A DNA stretch of 64,000 nucleotides from SVFI01 sp964519385 (GCA_964519385.1 CAZFLR010000010.1:5234-69233), one strand, 5' to 3'. Positions 1 to 8,524 are shown, counted from the stretch's first letter. Numbers and translations: made by a program. Notes: a model not told the origin generated them from the letters alone.

Positions 1-93
1 CTGCGCCGTCATCGGAAGAACTGAAAGAACCGATGGCATAACGAGCAGAATGCATAAGAATACGGCGAGACGTATTTTTGCATAATTTTTCAT
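1..93 (-). CDS. secreted protein, N-terminal fragment (runs off window)
   Basis: Reading the minus strand from the ATG at 93-91 gives 31 residues that look like a signal peptide: a short basic start (MKNYAKIR), a hydrophobic core rich in Val, Leu and Phe, and a small-residue end (MTA-Q) that could be a cleavage site. A good AGGAGG ribosome binding site lies about 6 bases upstream of the ATG (on the plus strand, cctcctt at 101-107). The rest of the gene is outside the window, so its function cannot be told. It is divergent from the CBS-domain gene and shares the AT-rich gap with it. Confidence 0.7.
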   Translation of the reverse strand, partial: MKNYAKIRLAVFLCILLVMPSVLSVLPMTAQ

Positions 94-169
94 GAAATAA
101 CCTCCTTTAGAATTTGTGCAAATTTACTAATAATTTAATAATAAAGTTACACACATTATATATTTTATA

Positions 170-178
170 TGATATAAT
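170..178 (+). promoter_or_regulatory. extended -10 promoter for the CBS-domain gene
   Basis: TG-a-TATAAT is a perfect -10 hexamer (173-178) with an extended -10 TG (170-171). No good -35 is visible at 17 bp, but extended -10 promoters can do without one. Transcription would start near 185, about 50 bases before the chosen start codon. Confidence 0.6.
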
Positions 179-198
179 GTCAATGAATTTAAAGGGGA

Positions 199-214
199 CC
201 GGATGAAAATCCGG
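199..214 (+). promoter_or_regulatory. leader hairpin with GAAA tetraloop
   Basis: CCGGAT-GAAA-ATCCGG is a perfect 6-bp stem closed by a GNRA tetraloop, between the promoter and the likely start codon at 236. The ATG at 203 lies inside this stem, which argues against that longer start. Confidence 0.5.
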
Positions 215-235
215 GTGAAAGAAAGAGGAAATGAT

Positions 236-643
236 ATGACGAGAATTAATATAGCCAGGATAATGATTCCGAAGCCGTTAACGAGGGTTTTACATGAATC
301 GGACACTGTACGTCAAGCACTTGAGACAATGGAAAACCACGGATTTACAGCGATTCCGGTACTGGATAATGAGGAGAGGTACATAGGCTGTGTGACAGAG
401 GGGGATTTCCTCCGGCATGTGCTCAGGGTCGGTGACACGGATAAGAGAACGCATGAGCATTTTCTTGTCGGCGAGCTGGTGCGGAAGGATTTTTGCGAGG
501 CGATTTCCATCACTGCAGAAACGAGCGATGTTGTCAGAACCATCCTGAATCAGAACTTTGTTCCGGTGGTAGATGACCGCAATGTATTGTGTGGTATCTT
601 AACGCGTAAAGGCGTGATTCAGGAACTGGCAGAGGATGTCTAG
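236..643 (+). CDS. two-CBS-domain protein
   Basis: The protein of 135 residues is made almost only of two CBS domains (about residues 8-58 and 75-130), the Bateman module that binds adenosyl ligands such as AMP or ATP in a cleft between the pair. Motifs such as FTAIPVLDNEERYIGCVTEGDFL and FVPVVDDRNVLCGILTRKGVI are typical. No catalytic domain is attached, so it probably works as a stand-alone energy or ligand sensor; the partner is unknown. The start at 236 is chosen because AGAGGAA sits about 6 bases upstream; an in-frame ATG at 203 lies inside a hairpin. The gene ends 30 bases before the CmpB-like gene and may be co-transcribed with it. Confidence 0.85.
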   Translation: MTRINIARIMIPKPLTRVLHESDTVRQALETMENHGFTAIPVLDNEERYIGCVTEGDFLRHVLRVGDTDKRTHEHFLVGELVRKDFCEAISITAETSDVVRTILNQNFVPVVDDRNVLCGILTRKGVIQELAEDV

Positions 644-673
644 AACATAGAAAAGGAAAGGATAGTGCTTTAT

Positions 674-1474
674 ATGTATGAATATACGGTTTCCCAATGG
701 GTAATCTTTTTCTTCTGGTATTGCTTTCTGGGATGGATTTGGGAAAGTTGCTATGTTTCTGTCAATAAGGCGATAAAGAAACGCAGGTGGGAATGGATTA
801 ACCGGGGATTTTTAAACGGTCCGGCGATACCGATTTACGGATTCGCAGCCATCAGTATTCTGCTCGGGACGATAGGTGTCAGGGATCGGACTATGCTGGT
901 ATTTGTCCTGGGAGCCCTGGCAGCTACGCTTATGGAGTTGTTTACCGGAAGCACTATGGAGAGAATATTTCATGTAAAATACTGGGATTACAGCGAACTG
1001 CCTTTGAATTACAAAGGATATATCTGTTTCTTTGTATCCCTGTTCTGGGGGCTCTTATCCATTTTTCTGGTAAAAGTGATACATGTGCCGATTGAGAATC
1101 TGCTTTTTAAATGTCCGATTATATTGACGGAGATAGTATCACTGCTTCTGGTCGGGGTGTTTGCATATGATTTTCATGAGTCCTTAAATGCAGCCCTTGA
1201 TATGAAGGATATCCTTGAAAAGCTTGCAGACGGCAGAGTGATTATCGAGCGGCTTGAAAACCGGGTGGATGCAGTAATTGCATTTACGGCCATTCCGGAT
1301 CTTTCTGAAATCCGAGAGATTCCAAAAAGCGCGAGAAAGGAAATCCGTTATCGGCTTGAAAAATCAAGAAGCAGACGTATTGCTCTTCATCTGAGACATA
1401 ATCCGACTGCAATTTCAAGAAAGTATAAAGAGGCCTTTGAGGAATTAAAGGAACTGTTGCAGGAGAGAAGATAA
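674..1474 (+). CDS. CmpB-like putative ABC transporter permease (type IV family)
   Basis: The 266-residue membrane protein shows the hallmarks of the Pfam family called putative ABC-transporter type IV (CmpB-like): an N-terminal FFWYCFLGWIWES segment, the NRGFLNGPAIPIYGFAA motif after TM1, the ELFTGSTMERIFHVKYWDYS motif, then GYICFFVSLFWG. About five to six transmembrane segments are followed by a charged cytoplasmic tail (from about residue 180) with coiled-coil character. The transport role of this family is not well proven, and no ATPase is next to it. ATG 674 is preferred over the in-frame GTG at 665, which is only 3 bases from the AAGGAAAGG ribosome binding site. It is followed by a strong terminator. 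Confidence 0.7.
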   Translation: MYEYTVSQWVIFFFWYCFLGWIWESCYVSVNKAIKKRRWEWINRGFLNGPAIPIYGFAAISILLGTIGVRDRTMLVFVLGALAATLMELFTGSTMERIFHVKYWDYSELPLNYKGYICFFVSLFWGLLSIFLVKVIHVPIENLLFKCPIILTEIVSLLLVGVFAYDFHESLNAALDMKDILEKLADGRVIIERLENRVDAVIAFTAIPDLSEIREIPKSARKEIRYRLEKSRSRRIALHLRHNPTAISRKYKEAFEELKELLQERR

Positions 1475-1477
1475 AAT

Positions 1478-1510
1478 AAAAGGGAATGAGCCATGACTCA
1501 TTCCCTTTTT
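1478..1510. terminator. bidirectional terminator between CmpB-like gene and rubrerythrin
   Basis: A 13-bp perfect stem (AAAAGGGAATGAG / CTCATTCCCTTTT, loop CCATGA) is flanked by A-run and T-run, so it can end both the + strand operon and the minus-strand perR-rubrerythrin operon. Confidence 0.9.
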
Positions 1511-1538
1511 CTTATCTATTTGTAATAATTGGTATTTT

Positions 1539-2078
1539 TTATGAGAAGTATCTCTTTAACAGACCTTCAAATGCCTTACCGTGTCTTGCCTCGTCACGAG
1601 CCATTTCATGAACTGTGTCATGAATTGCATCGAGATTGGCAGCCTTTGCACGTTTTGCAAGATCAAACTTGCCTGCTGTTGCTCCGTTTTCTGCTTCGAC
1701 ACGCATTTCAAGGTTTTTCTTAGTAGAATCAGTTACAACTTCACCGAGAAGCTCAGCAAATTTAGCTGCGTGCTCTGCCTCTTCCCATGCAGCTTTTTCC
1801 CAGTAAAGACCGATTTCAGGATAACCTTCTCTGTGAGCAACTCTTGCCATTGCAAGATACATACCTACCTCGCTGCACTCGCCGTTGAAGTTTGCACGAA
1901 GATCCTCAAGAATGTCTTCGCTGACACCCTGAGCAACTCCTACTACATGCTCTGCAGCCCAAGTTCTGTTTTCATCCTGTGCTGTAAACTTATCAGCTCC
2001 AACACCACACTGTGGGCATTTCTCCGGTGCTGAATCTCCTTCATGAACATAACCACATACCTGACATACAAATTTCAT
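1539..2078 (-). CDS. reversed rubrerythrin (NADH/rubredoxin-linked peroxidase)
   Basis: At 179 residues this is a rubrerythrin with its rubredoxin iron site at the N-terminus (CxxC at CQVCGY and CxxC at CPQCG, residues 5-24) followed by a ferritin-like di-iron domain (residues about 45-178) with ExxH motifs EAEH and EARH. Classical rubrerythrins have the opposite order; reversed forms are known from clostridia, where they reduce hydrogen peroxide and help in oxygen stress. It is cytoplasmic. It lies 30 bases downstream of the PerR-type regulator, on the same strand, so it is probably the regulated member of a peroxide-responsive operon. Ribosome binding site AGGAG precedes the ATG. Confidence 0.93.
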   Translation of the reverse strand: MKFVCQVCGYVHEGDSAPEKCPQCGVGADKFTAQDENRTWAAEHVVGVAQGVSEDILEDLRANFNGECSEVGMYLAMARVAHREGYPEIGLYWEKAAWEEAEHAAKFAELLGEVVTDSTKKNLEMRVEAENGATAGKFDLAKRAKAANLDAIHDTVHEMARDEARHGKAFEGLLKRYFS

Positions 2079-2108
2079 ACTTTTTCTCCTTTTCGTTCCT
2101 ATAGTTTT

Positions 2109-2525
2109 TTAATTTAATAAAGTTACCTTATTATCATTACCTGAAAGTAGACAGTGCTTACAGGTTCCGTAAAAATACGTTACATTTCCATCAATCCGGC
2201 CCGGAAAATTCTGTCCGGCAGCAGTATTGATATAATCGATGCTTTCCATATCCAAATCAATGACACTTCCGCAGTCTTTACATATGAAATGATAATGTAA
2301 AGAGGTATCTGCGTCAAAATGATCGATTCCGTCGCTTAAGCGAAGTCTTAAAATTTCGCCGAGGTCGGAAAGCAGGGTTAGGTTGCGGTAAACCGTACCG
2401 AGGCTGATGTGGGGATAAGTTTCCCTGATATTCTGATAAACAACATCAGCGGTCGGGTGATCTTTTCTGGTAGCTAAAAACTCTTTAATTGCTTCCCTTT
2501 GTCTGCTGTATTTCAGCGTAGCCAA
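2109..2525 (-). CDS. perR: PerR/Fur-family peroxide-responsive repressor
   Basis: This 138-residue Fur-family protein has an N-terminal winged helix (TADVVYQNIRETYPHISLGTVYRNLTLLSDLGEI) and a C-terminal dimerisation and metal domain with HYHFICKDCGSVIDL and a second Cys pair (CKHC), the structural zinc site. Met-His-rich features and the rubrerythrin neighbour point to PerR rather than Fur or Zur, an inference. The start is set at the TTG at 2525-2523 because AAAGGGGG lies 6 bases upstream; a longer in-frame TTG at 2555 lies in the operator. It is first in an operon with rubrerythrin and has a perfect 7-1-7 operator at its promoter, so autoregulation is likely. Confidence 0.88.
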   Translation of the reverse strand: MATLKYSRQREAIKEFLATRKDHPTADVVYQNIRETYPHISLGTVYRNLTLLSDLGEILRLRLSDGIDHFDADTSLHYHFICKDCGSVIDLDMESIDYINTAAGQNFPGRIDGNVTYFYGTCKHCLLSGNDNKVTLLN

Positions 2526-2556
2526 ATGCTGTCCCCCTTTCAAACAATTTCGCAAT

Positions 2557-2605
2557 CAGTAATGATTACTGTTATTATAATAACATATTTTTTTCTTTTG
2601 TCAAC
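2557..2605 (-). promoter_or_regulatory. perR promoter and Fur/PerR-type operator
   Basis: On the minus strand TTGACA (plus 2605-2600) precedes an AT-rich -10 region that overlaps the palindrome GTTATTA/TAATAAC (2571-2584). Right next to it CAGTAAT-G-ATTACTG (2557-2571) is a perfect 7-1-7 inverted repeat, the geometry of Fur-family boxes. Binding there would block transcription of perR and rubrerythrin. Confidence 0.75.
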
Positions 2606-2650
2606 AGGTTTATCTAAAAAAAATCTAAAAACCATAATATTACTAAAAAC

Positions 2651-2683
2651 TTGATAGACGGCTGGATTTTTCAAGGCTATAAT
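2651..2683 (+). promoter_or_regulatory. possible promoter of the two-component operon
   Basis: TTGATA (2651-2656) and a perfect TATAAT (2678-2683) are separated by 21 bp, longer than the standard 17. Either the -35 is a coincidence or the promoter needs an activator. The GGAGG of the kinase gene follows at 2713-2717. Confidence 0.4.
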
Positions 2684-2723
2684 TATGATAAACAGAGAGA
2701 AAAATACATATCGGAGGCTATAT

Positions 2724-3863
2724 ATGGAGAAAAAAAAGAAGGAGATGACATTGCGGAGCAAGCTTATCCTGGCATGTGGAGCCATGATATTAGTTCCGCT
2801 GCTTCTGACCTTGTTTTCATTTTTGGGCATTCGTTTTTATTTAATGCAGACAAACGGTGCAGAGGCAGATATTATTACAATTGCCCAAAAAATCAGTAAA
2901 ACATTCTTTTTTGACATGGCAATTGCAATTGCACTTATCATGTTCTTTACCGTTTACTTTTTCCGCGGACTGATTCAGAAATGGTTTGTGGTTCCAATCG
3001 GACAGGTGAATGAAGCGATGAAGCATATTGCAGAGGGCGACCTCGATTATCAGATGAAGGTAAGTTATTCGGGAGAAATCGGAGAGCTTTTTAAAAATTA
3101 TGAGGATATGCGTCTCAGATTAAAGGAAAGTGTCGAAGAAGGCAACGATAATGAACGCCGGAGCAAGGAACTCATCAGTAATATATCTCATGATTTAAAG
3201 ACACCGATTACTTCTATTAAAGGATATGTGGAAGGAATTATGGACGGTGTGGCGGATACGCCGGAGAAAATGGATAAATATATCCGCACTATTTATAATA
3301 AATCAAATGAGCTTGACCGTCTGATTAATGAGCTGACATTTTATTCGGGAATTGACAGCAACCGTATTCCGTACCATTTTCACCGCATGAATGTCAATGA
3401 ATTTTTCCAGGACTGTGTGGAGGAGGTCGGGCTGGATCTGGAATCCCGTAATATCAATTTTGATTTTTCCAATTTTGTCGCGCATGACACACAGATTATT
3501 GCCGACCCGGAGCAGCTCAGGAAGGTGATTAGTAATATTGTAGGAAACAGTGTAAAATATCTGGATAAGGAGCCGGGACGTATTGACATCCGTATTCTGG
3601 ATGAGATTGATTCTATCCGTGTTGAGATTGAGGACAATGGAAAGGGAATCAGTCAAAGAGACCTCGGGCATGTTTTTGAGAGGTTTTATCGGACGGATTC
3701 TTCGCGAAATTCAACGAAGGGCGGAAACGGTATCGGTCTTTCTATAGTAAAGAAAATTATAGAAGATCACGGCGGATACATATGGGCAACGAGCAAAGAG
3801 GGCGAAGGAACCTGTATGCATTTTGTAATCCGGAAATACAGAGAGGTGGAAAATAATGAGTAA
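2724..3863 (+). CDS. sensor histidine kinase (HAMP-HisKA-HATPase)
   Basis: The 379-residue kinase has TM1 (about 13-36), a very short outer loop of about 25 residues, TM2 (62-81), HAMP (82-135), HisKA with the phospho-accepting His156 in SNISHDLKTPITS, and an ATPase domain with N box (NIVGNSVKY), DNGKGI and GGNGIGLSI. So short an outer loop suggests that it senses something in the membrane or through a partner. ATG 2724 is chosen because GGAGG lies 6 bases upstream; the longer reading frame start at 2685 has no such site. It overlaps the response regulator gene by 8 bases, which implies translational coupling. Confidence 0.92.
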   Translation: MEKKKKEMTLRSKLILACGAMILVPLLLTLFSFLGIRFYLMQTNGAEADIITIAQKISKTFFFDMAIAIALIMFFTVYFFRGLIQKWFVVPIGQVNEAMKHIAEGDLDYQMKVSYSGEIGELFKNYEDMRLRLKESVEEGNDNERRSKELISNISHDLKTPITSIKGYVEGIMDGVADTPEKMDKYIRTIYNKSNELDRLINELTFYSGIDSNRIPYHFHRMNVNEFFQDCVEEVGLDLESRNINFDFSNFVAHDTQIIADPEQLRKVISNIVGNSVKYLDKEPGRIDIRILDEIDSIRVEIEDNGKGISQRDLGHVFERFYRTDSSRNSTKGGNGIGLSIVKKIIEDHGGYIWATSKEGEGTCMHFVIRKYREVENNE

Positions 3864-4545
3864 AATATTAATTATTGAAGATGAAGTGGCAATTGCGGAG
3901 CTTCAAAAGGATTATCTGGAGATTAACGATTTTGAAGTGATGATTGAAAACGATGGAGAAAAAGGTCTGGAGTCGGCATTAAATCAGGATTTTGACCTGG
4001 TAATTCTTGACCTGATGCTTCCGGGAATGGACGGATATGAGATTTGTAAAAACATCCGCGGCAAAAAGGATATTCCGATTATTATCGTGTCGGCGAAAAA
4101 GGATGACATTGACAAGGTGCGCGGACTGGGACTTGGAGCGGATGATTATATGACGAAGCCGTTTAGTCCGAGTGAGCTCGTGGCAAGGGTAAAAGCCCAT
4201 CTGGCAAGATATGAGCGTCTGGTGAATTTTAACCAGAAGCCAAATGATATCGTCGAGGTGCGCGGAATCAAAATTGACAAAACGGCCCGTCGTGTCTATA
4301 TTAACGGTGAAGAAAAAATATTTACGACAAAGGAATTCGATCTTCTGACATTTCTTGCAGAGAATCCGAACCGTGTATTTTCTAAGGATGAGCTGTTCCG
4401 GGAGATTTGGGATATGGAATCCATCGGAGAAATTGCAACCGTGACGGTCCATATCAAGAAAATCCGCGAAAAAATTGAGGATGATACTTCTAATCCGCAG
4501 TATATAGAGACAATTTGGGGTGTCGGCTACAGGTTTAAGCTATAA
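3856..4545 (+). CDS. OmpR/PhoB-family response regulator
   Basis: The 229-residue protein has a receiver domain (1-115: acidic IIEDE, phospho-accepting Asp52 in LVILDLMLPG, Lys in DDYMTKPF) and a C-terminal winged-helix DNA-binding domain (about 135-228, ending WGVGYRFKL). It is the cognate regulator of the overlapping kinase gene. Its targets are unknown. Confidence 0.94.
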   Translation: MSKILIIEDEVAIAELQKDYLEINDFEVMIENDGEKGLESALNQDFDLVILDLMLPGMDGYEICKNIRGKKDIPIIIVSAKKDDIDKVRGLGLGADDYMTKPFSPSELVARVKAHLARYERLVNFNQKPNDIVEVRGIKIDKTARRVYINGEEKIFTTKEFDLLTFLAENPNRVFSKDELFREIWDMESIGEIATVTVHIKKIREKIEDDTSNPQYIETIWGVGYRFKL

Positions 4546-4571
4546 AAATCAGATGAGGAAATCATATATTT

Positions 4572-5282
4572 ATGAAAACAGAGATTCTATACGAGGATAA
4601 TGAGATACTTGTAATATATAAGCCGGAGGGGCTGGCTGCACAGTCGGCAAGGGTGACACAGCCGGATGTGGAAAGTGAGCTGCGCGCATATTTAAAGGGA
4701 CGTTCTGTATTTATTGTGCACCGGCTTGACCAGCCTGTGGAAGGGCTGATGGTGATAGCAAAGACCAAGTCCTCTGCTGCCTCGCTGAGCGGACAGATAC
4801 GGGACGGAAGCTTGAAAAAAACATATTTTGCAGTCGTTGCAAAGGATGAAGGAGCAGCAAAGGATATTCCGAAGGAGTGGACGGAGGTTACCGATTATAT
4901 GGTAAAGGATGCCAGGACGGCGAAGGCTGAAATTTCGGACGGGGATACCGGTGCCGGTGAAAAAGCTGTAAAAGCAACCTTGTTTTACCGGAGGATAGGG
5001 GAAGCGAAGGGCGATACGGCACTTATAGAAATTCATCTGATTACGGGCCGTTTCCATCAGATTCGCGCGCAGATGGCACATCAGGGAATGCCTCTCTTGG
5101 GTGACGCGAAGTACGGAAGTGAAAAATCAAGGGAAGTGACCGGAGAGCTTGCCCGGCAGATTCCGCTTGGCAGTGCTGCGCTTTGTGCTTACAAGCTTGA
5201 GTTTTTGCATCCAAAGACAAAAAAAGAGATGCATTTTGAAATCAAACCTCATAAGCCAGTTTTTAACAGCTATGAAATATAG
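4572..5282 (+). CDS. RluA-family pseudouridine synthase
   Basis: The 236-residue protein carries the RluA-type motif HRLDQPVEGLMV with the catalytic Asp, the KTYFAVV segment, and the GRFHQIRAQMAHQGMPLLGDAKYG motif. Such enzymes convert uridine to pseudouridine in rRNA or tRNA; this one has no S4 domain and is a short form, so the target base cannot be named. The HRLDQPVEG variant differs from the common HRLDRDTSG. It is 27 bases downstream of the response regulator and may be read from the same promoter; a terminator hairpin follows at once. Confidence 0.85.
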   Translation: MKTEILYEDNEILVIYKPEGLAAQSARVTQPDVESELRAYLKGRSVFIVHRLDQPVEGLMVIAKTKSSAASLSGQIRDGSLKKTYFAVVAKDEGAAKDIPKEWTEVTDYMVKDARTAKAEISDGDTGAGEKAVKATLFYRRIGEAKGDTALIEIHLITGRFHQIRAQMAHQGMPLLGDAKYGSEKSREVTGELARQIPLGSAALCAYKLEFLHPKTKKEMHFEIKPHKPVFNSYEI

Positions 5283-5283
5283 T

Positions 5284-5328
5284 AAAAATACCTATACTAA
5301 TCCCAAAAGGATCAGGTAGGTATTTTTT
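5284..5328 (+). terminator. terminator abutting the start codon of the YtvI-like gene
   Basis: AAAAATACCTA (5284-5294) pairs with TAGGTATTTTT (5317-5327); an inner ATCC/GGAT stem closes the loop. The T-run ends directly at the ATG at 5329, and the right arm includes the only Shine-Dalgarno-like sequence (AGGTAGG), which would be hidden in the hairpin. Confidence 0.75.
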
Positions 5329-6372
5329 ATGTGTGATGTATTTAAGAGGAACCGGGAAAAATGGATATTTACAGGCGTTGCAATCGGACTTTTTCTGGTA
5401 TTCCGTTTTGTGATACCGCTTGTATATCCGTTTTTACTCGGTGCAATGATTGCAGCCGCTCTTTCCCGGGGGGTCTCTTTTTTGCATCAGAAGCTTCATA
5501 TGGGGAGGGGTATTTGTGCTGCGATTCTTCTCACGGTTGTGATTTTTCTGATTGTTCTTATTTTGGGATGGTTCGGTTACGGAATCGCCGACAAAGGATA
5601 TGAGATTTTTTGCAATTATGAAGAATATATGCAGATGGCAGAGCAAAAAGCGGATGTGTGCTGTCACTGGATTGAAAACAAGCTGCATCTGCAGAGCGGG
5701 TTTTTGATGGAAGAGATGCGCGCAGGCGTAACACGGATGTCCGCCGGCTGGCAGGAAACCTTGATGCCGGATATTTTTGAGGGCTCTGTCGGCGGAATGA
5801 AAAAATTATTTTCTGCAGGCGCGTTTTTGCTCTTTACATTTCTCTCTGCCGTTTTTATTGCGAAGGAATGGGATGAGTATGGGAAGAAGCTGTTTTGCGG
5901 ATGCAAAGGTTACGCGGAGAAAATACTGGATTATTTAAAAATATTTTTGGGAGCCCAGTTGAAAATTATCGGGGTTATCGCGCTTATATGTCTGGCCGGA
6001 TTCTGGATTTCCGGAACGGAGGGCGCACCTGGACTTGCAATTTTAACGGCTCTTATGGATGTATTGCCGTTTATCGGAACCGGTATAGTGATTGTCCCGA
6101 TACTACTCTGGAAGCTGGTAAGTGCGGAGTATTACCATGCATTTGTATTGCTTGCAACGTATATTTGTTGTATGATTGCAAGGGAATATCTTGAGCCCAG
6201 ATTTATTAGTGCAAAGACGGGAATATCGCCTGTTCTGACCCTTCTTGGTATATATGCGGGAACGAAAATTATGGGTATTGCAGGGATATTTTTAGGACCT
6301 CTTTACTTGCTTTTGCTCCACATTTTTTATGAAGAAACGATAAAGGGAGAGGCGTTTGCTACGGAGGAATGA
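5329..6372 (+). CDS. AI-2E/YtvI-family membrane protein
   Basis: The 347-residue protein has about eight transmembrane segments in the order of the AI-2E (PerM) family: two at the N-terminus, a central hydrophilic loop (about 100-150), then a C-terminal block with PGLAILTALMDVLPFIGTGI and the family signature EPRFISAKTGISPVLTLLGIYAG. The length and the spore-forming context fit the YtvI subgroup (sporulation integral membrane protein), but the exact substrate of AI-2E proteins is mostly unknown. The start codon directly follows a terminator T-run, and no promoter is seen between. The gene ends 3 bases before the next one, whose ribosome binding site lies in its end. Confidence 0.8.
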   Translation: MCDVFKRNREKWIFTGVAIGLFLVFRFVIPLVYPFLLGAMIAAALSRGVSFLHQKLHMGRGICAAILLTVVIFLIVLILGWFGYGIADKGYEIFCNYEEYMQMAEQKADVCCHWIENKLHLQSGFLMEEMRAGVTRMSAGWQETLMPDIFEGSVGGMKKLFSAGAFLLFTFLSAVFIAKEWDEYGKKLFCGCKGYAEKILDYLKIFLGAQLKIIGVIALICLAGFWISGTEGAPGLAILTALMDVLPFIGTGIVIVPILLWKLVSAEYYHAFVLLATYICCMIAREYLEPRFISAKTGISPVLTLLGIYAGTKIMGIAGIFLGPLYLLLLHIFYEETIKGEAFATEE

Positions 6373-6375
6373 GAT

Positions 6376-8514
6376 ATGAAAAGAAAGATATTATTGATAT
6401 TGGCTGTGTTTTTTACAATGCTTCTTACAGCCTGCGGCGAAAAAGAGAGCGAAGAGCCGGATTTAAGAGAGCTTGTGTATCATACGGAGGAGCTTTCCTG
6501 TATGGACCGGATAAAAGGGGAGATTACGAATTATACCGTCCGCGGGGACAAGATATATTTTTGTTCGTCAGAATGGAGAGATCCTTCGGATGAGAGCCGG
6601 ATGGAGACGCAGCAATATTTTTATATGTGTAATACAGACGGCTCACAGCTTCTGGAAATTCCTTACAAATTTTCATATAGTGAGGATGAATGGTTATATT
6701 CCATGATTGCTTCGCCTAAGGGAGAACTTTGTCTGATTTACTCCCGATACAGTGATGAGTCGATGGAAAATACATATATACTGCGTGTGTTGAACACAGA
6801 CGGGGATTTGCTCGGAGAGACGGATTTAACGGATGTTGTTAAGGCAGGGGATATTTATGCCACAGATGTGAAGATGGACAAAAACGGACATTTATACCTG
6901 TATAGCGACCGTGCACTCTGCGTGGCTGACACGAAAGGAAATCTGCTCGGACAGCTTGAGGCGGAGGAGAGGATAGAAAATCTCGTTGAAACAAGGGATG
7001 GAGATATTCTGGCAGGCTTTGATCTGAGTCAGGGATATACGCTTAAAAAAATCGATGCCGATGATGGGATGTCATGGGGCAAGACCTATGTTACGCAGCT
7101 CCCGTATCACAGTATTTCCTGTTTCTGCCCGGGGGGTGAGTATGATTTTTATTATAACACGGAAGATGCCCTGTATGCTTACTGTCTGGAAAGTGGAGCC
7201 GGGAAAGAGGTTGTGAACTGGATGACAAGTAATGTAAATTCCCGGCTGCTTGGGGATGTGAAGGTACTTGACCGGGATAAAATTCTGGGTATCTACAGGG
7301 AAGAGGATGATGGCGAAGAAGGTGATGCGGAGACATATGGTTTATATCTGTTTGAAAAAGCGGATCCAAAGGATGTTCCCGTAAAAGAAAGGGTTGTATA
7401 TGCTTCGCTGTATCCGGACGAGGGTGTGAAGGCACAGGCAATCCGCTTTAACCGCAGTCAGGATAAGTATCTGGTAGAAGTTAAGAATTATTCCAACAGC
7501 GAAGACCCGGTTGCTGCTCTGCATGAGGACCTGATGTCAGGTCAGGCCGGTGATATTCTGGATTTGTCGTTTATCTCTGCCGAAAAATATATTAAAAAAG
7601 GTTTTTTTGTTGATTTGTATAAATTTATGGAAAAAGACTCCGATATGGAAAAAGAGGATTTTTCCCGGAATATTCTGTCTGTCATGGAGACGGACAGTTG
7701 TCTGTACCACATCGCGCCCGCCTATGGGGTGAATGTGATTGCATCAAGAGCTTCGGACGTTGCTCCTGGCAAAGCCTTTGCTTCGTATGCAGAGCTGGAA
7801 AAAGCGGAGAAGGATGGTGTCAAGGCGTTTGCTCAGGAGACAAAAGCATCTACGCTTTCACGCGAACTGGAGATGAATTATGACAGATATGTAGACTGGA
7901 ATACGGGAACTGCACAGTTTGAAAGCAGTGAGTTTATAGACGCACTAAGATATGCCAATACCTATCCGGCTGTCGGAGAGACTGACCTGGGCGAGGAGAC
8001 GGATGCGTCTTTGGAGGAGCCTCTGTGTATACCGGTTTACAGCATGACAATGGAGGATATAGGGCGTTGCGTCGAAATATTCGGCAAGGAGGCTGCGTTT
8101 GGAGGTTATGTATCCGAGGAGTTTCCGGGAGGTGCCATGAGCCCGGACAGAGATCTTGTGATAACGGAATTTTCTGCCTGTAAAGACGGTGCATGGGAAT
8201 TTTTAAAAACATTTCTTACAAGAGAATATTTTTATGAAACCTATGGAGAGGAAAAAACGTCGGTACCTGTTCGCAGGGACGCAATGGAGGATATGATAAG
8301 ACGTTACACGGAAGAAGATACGGTGACGGAAAAGCAGACGGAGCTTTTTGAGGAAGTCATTGCCGGTATTGACCACAGGTATATGTATGACAGCGATATA
8401 GATGCGATTGTGCTGGAGGAAGCGGATCCGTACTTTAACGGGCAGATTCCGGCGGAGGAAGCGGCGTATGAAATCCAGACAAGGGTTACGGAATATATGA
8501 AAAAATACGAATAG
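6376..8514 (+). CDS. solute-binding lipoprotein with propeller-like N-terminal half
   Basis: The 712-residue protein begins with a lipoprotein signal (lipobox LLTAC, Cys20), so it is anchored outside the membrane. Residues about 50-330 contain repeating strands with NTDGSQLLEIPY- and KNGHLYLYSDRALCV-like units that resemble beta-propeller blades. Residues about 340-700 look like a family 1 extracellular solute-binding protein (AIRFNRSQDKYLVEVKNY, DLMSGQAGDILDLSFI, DGAWEFLKTFLTREYF). No ABC permease or ATPase genes are adjacent, so it may act as a sensor or orphan binding protein. GGAGG lies before the ATG. It heads a set of three closely packed genes. Confidence 0.75.
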   Translation: MKRKILLILAVFFTMLLTACGEKESEEPDLRELVYHTEELSCMDRIKGEITNYTVRGDKIYFCSSEWRDPSDESRMETQQYFYMCNTDGSQLLEIPYKFSYSEDEWLYSMIASPKGELCLIYSRYSDESMENTYILRVLNTDGDLLGETDLTDVVKAGDIYATDVKMDKNGHLYLYSDRALCVADTKGNLLGQLEAEERIENLVETRDGDILAGFDLSQGYTLKKIDADDGMSWGKTYVTQLPYHSISCFCPGGEYDFYYNTEDALYAYCLESGAGKEVVNWMTSNVNSRLLGDVKVLDRDKILGIYREEDDGEEGDAETYGLYLFEKADPKDVPVKERVVYASLYPDEGVKAQAIRFNRSQDKYLVEVKNYSNSEDPVAALHEDLMSGQAGDILDLSFISAEKYIKKGFFVDLYKFMEKDSDMEKEDFSRNILSVMETDSCLYHIAPAYGVNVIASRASDVAPGKAFASYAELEKAEKDGVKAFAQETKASTLSRELEMNYDRYVDWNTGTAQFESSEFIDALRYANTYPAVGETDLGEETDASLEEPLCIPVYSMTMEDIGRCVEIFGKEAAFGGYVSEEFPGGAMSPDRDLVITEFSACKDGAWEFLKTFLTREYFYETYGEEKTSVPVRRDAMEDMIRRYTEEDTVTEKQTELFEEVIAGIDHRYMYDSDIDAIVLEEADPYFNGQIPAEEAAYEIQTRVTEYMKKYE

Positions 8515-8524
8515 GAGGAAAAAG

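Noticed and set aside
2651..2683. Spo0A-type promoter for the two-component operon
   Set aside because: The -35/-10 spacing is also 21 bp, but no 0A box lies near, so only a weak promoter call is kept.
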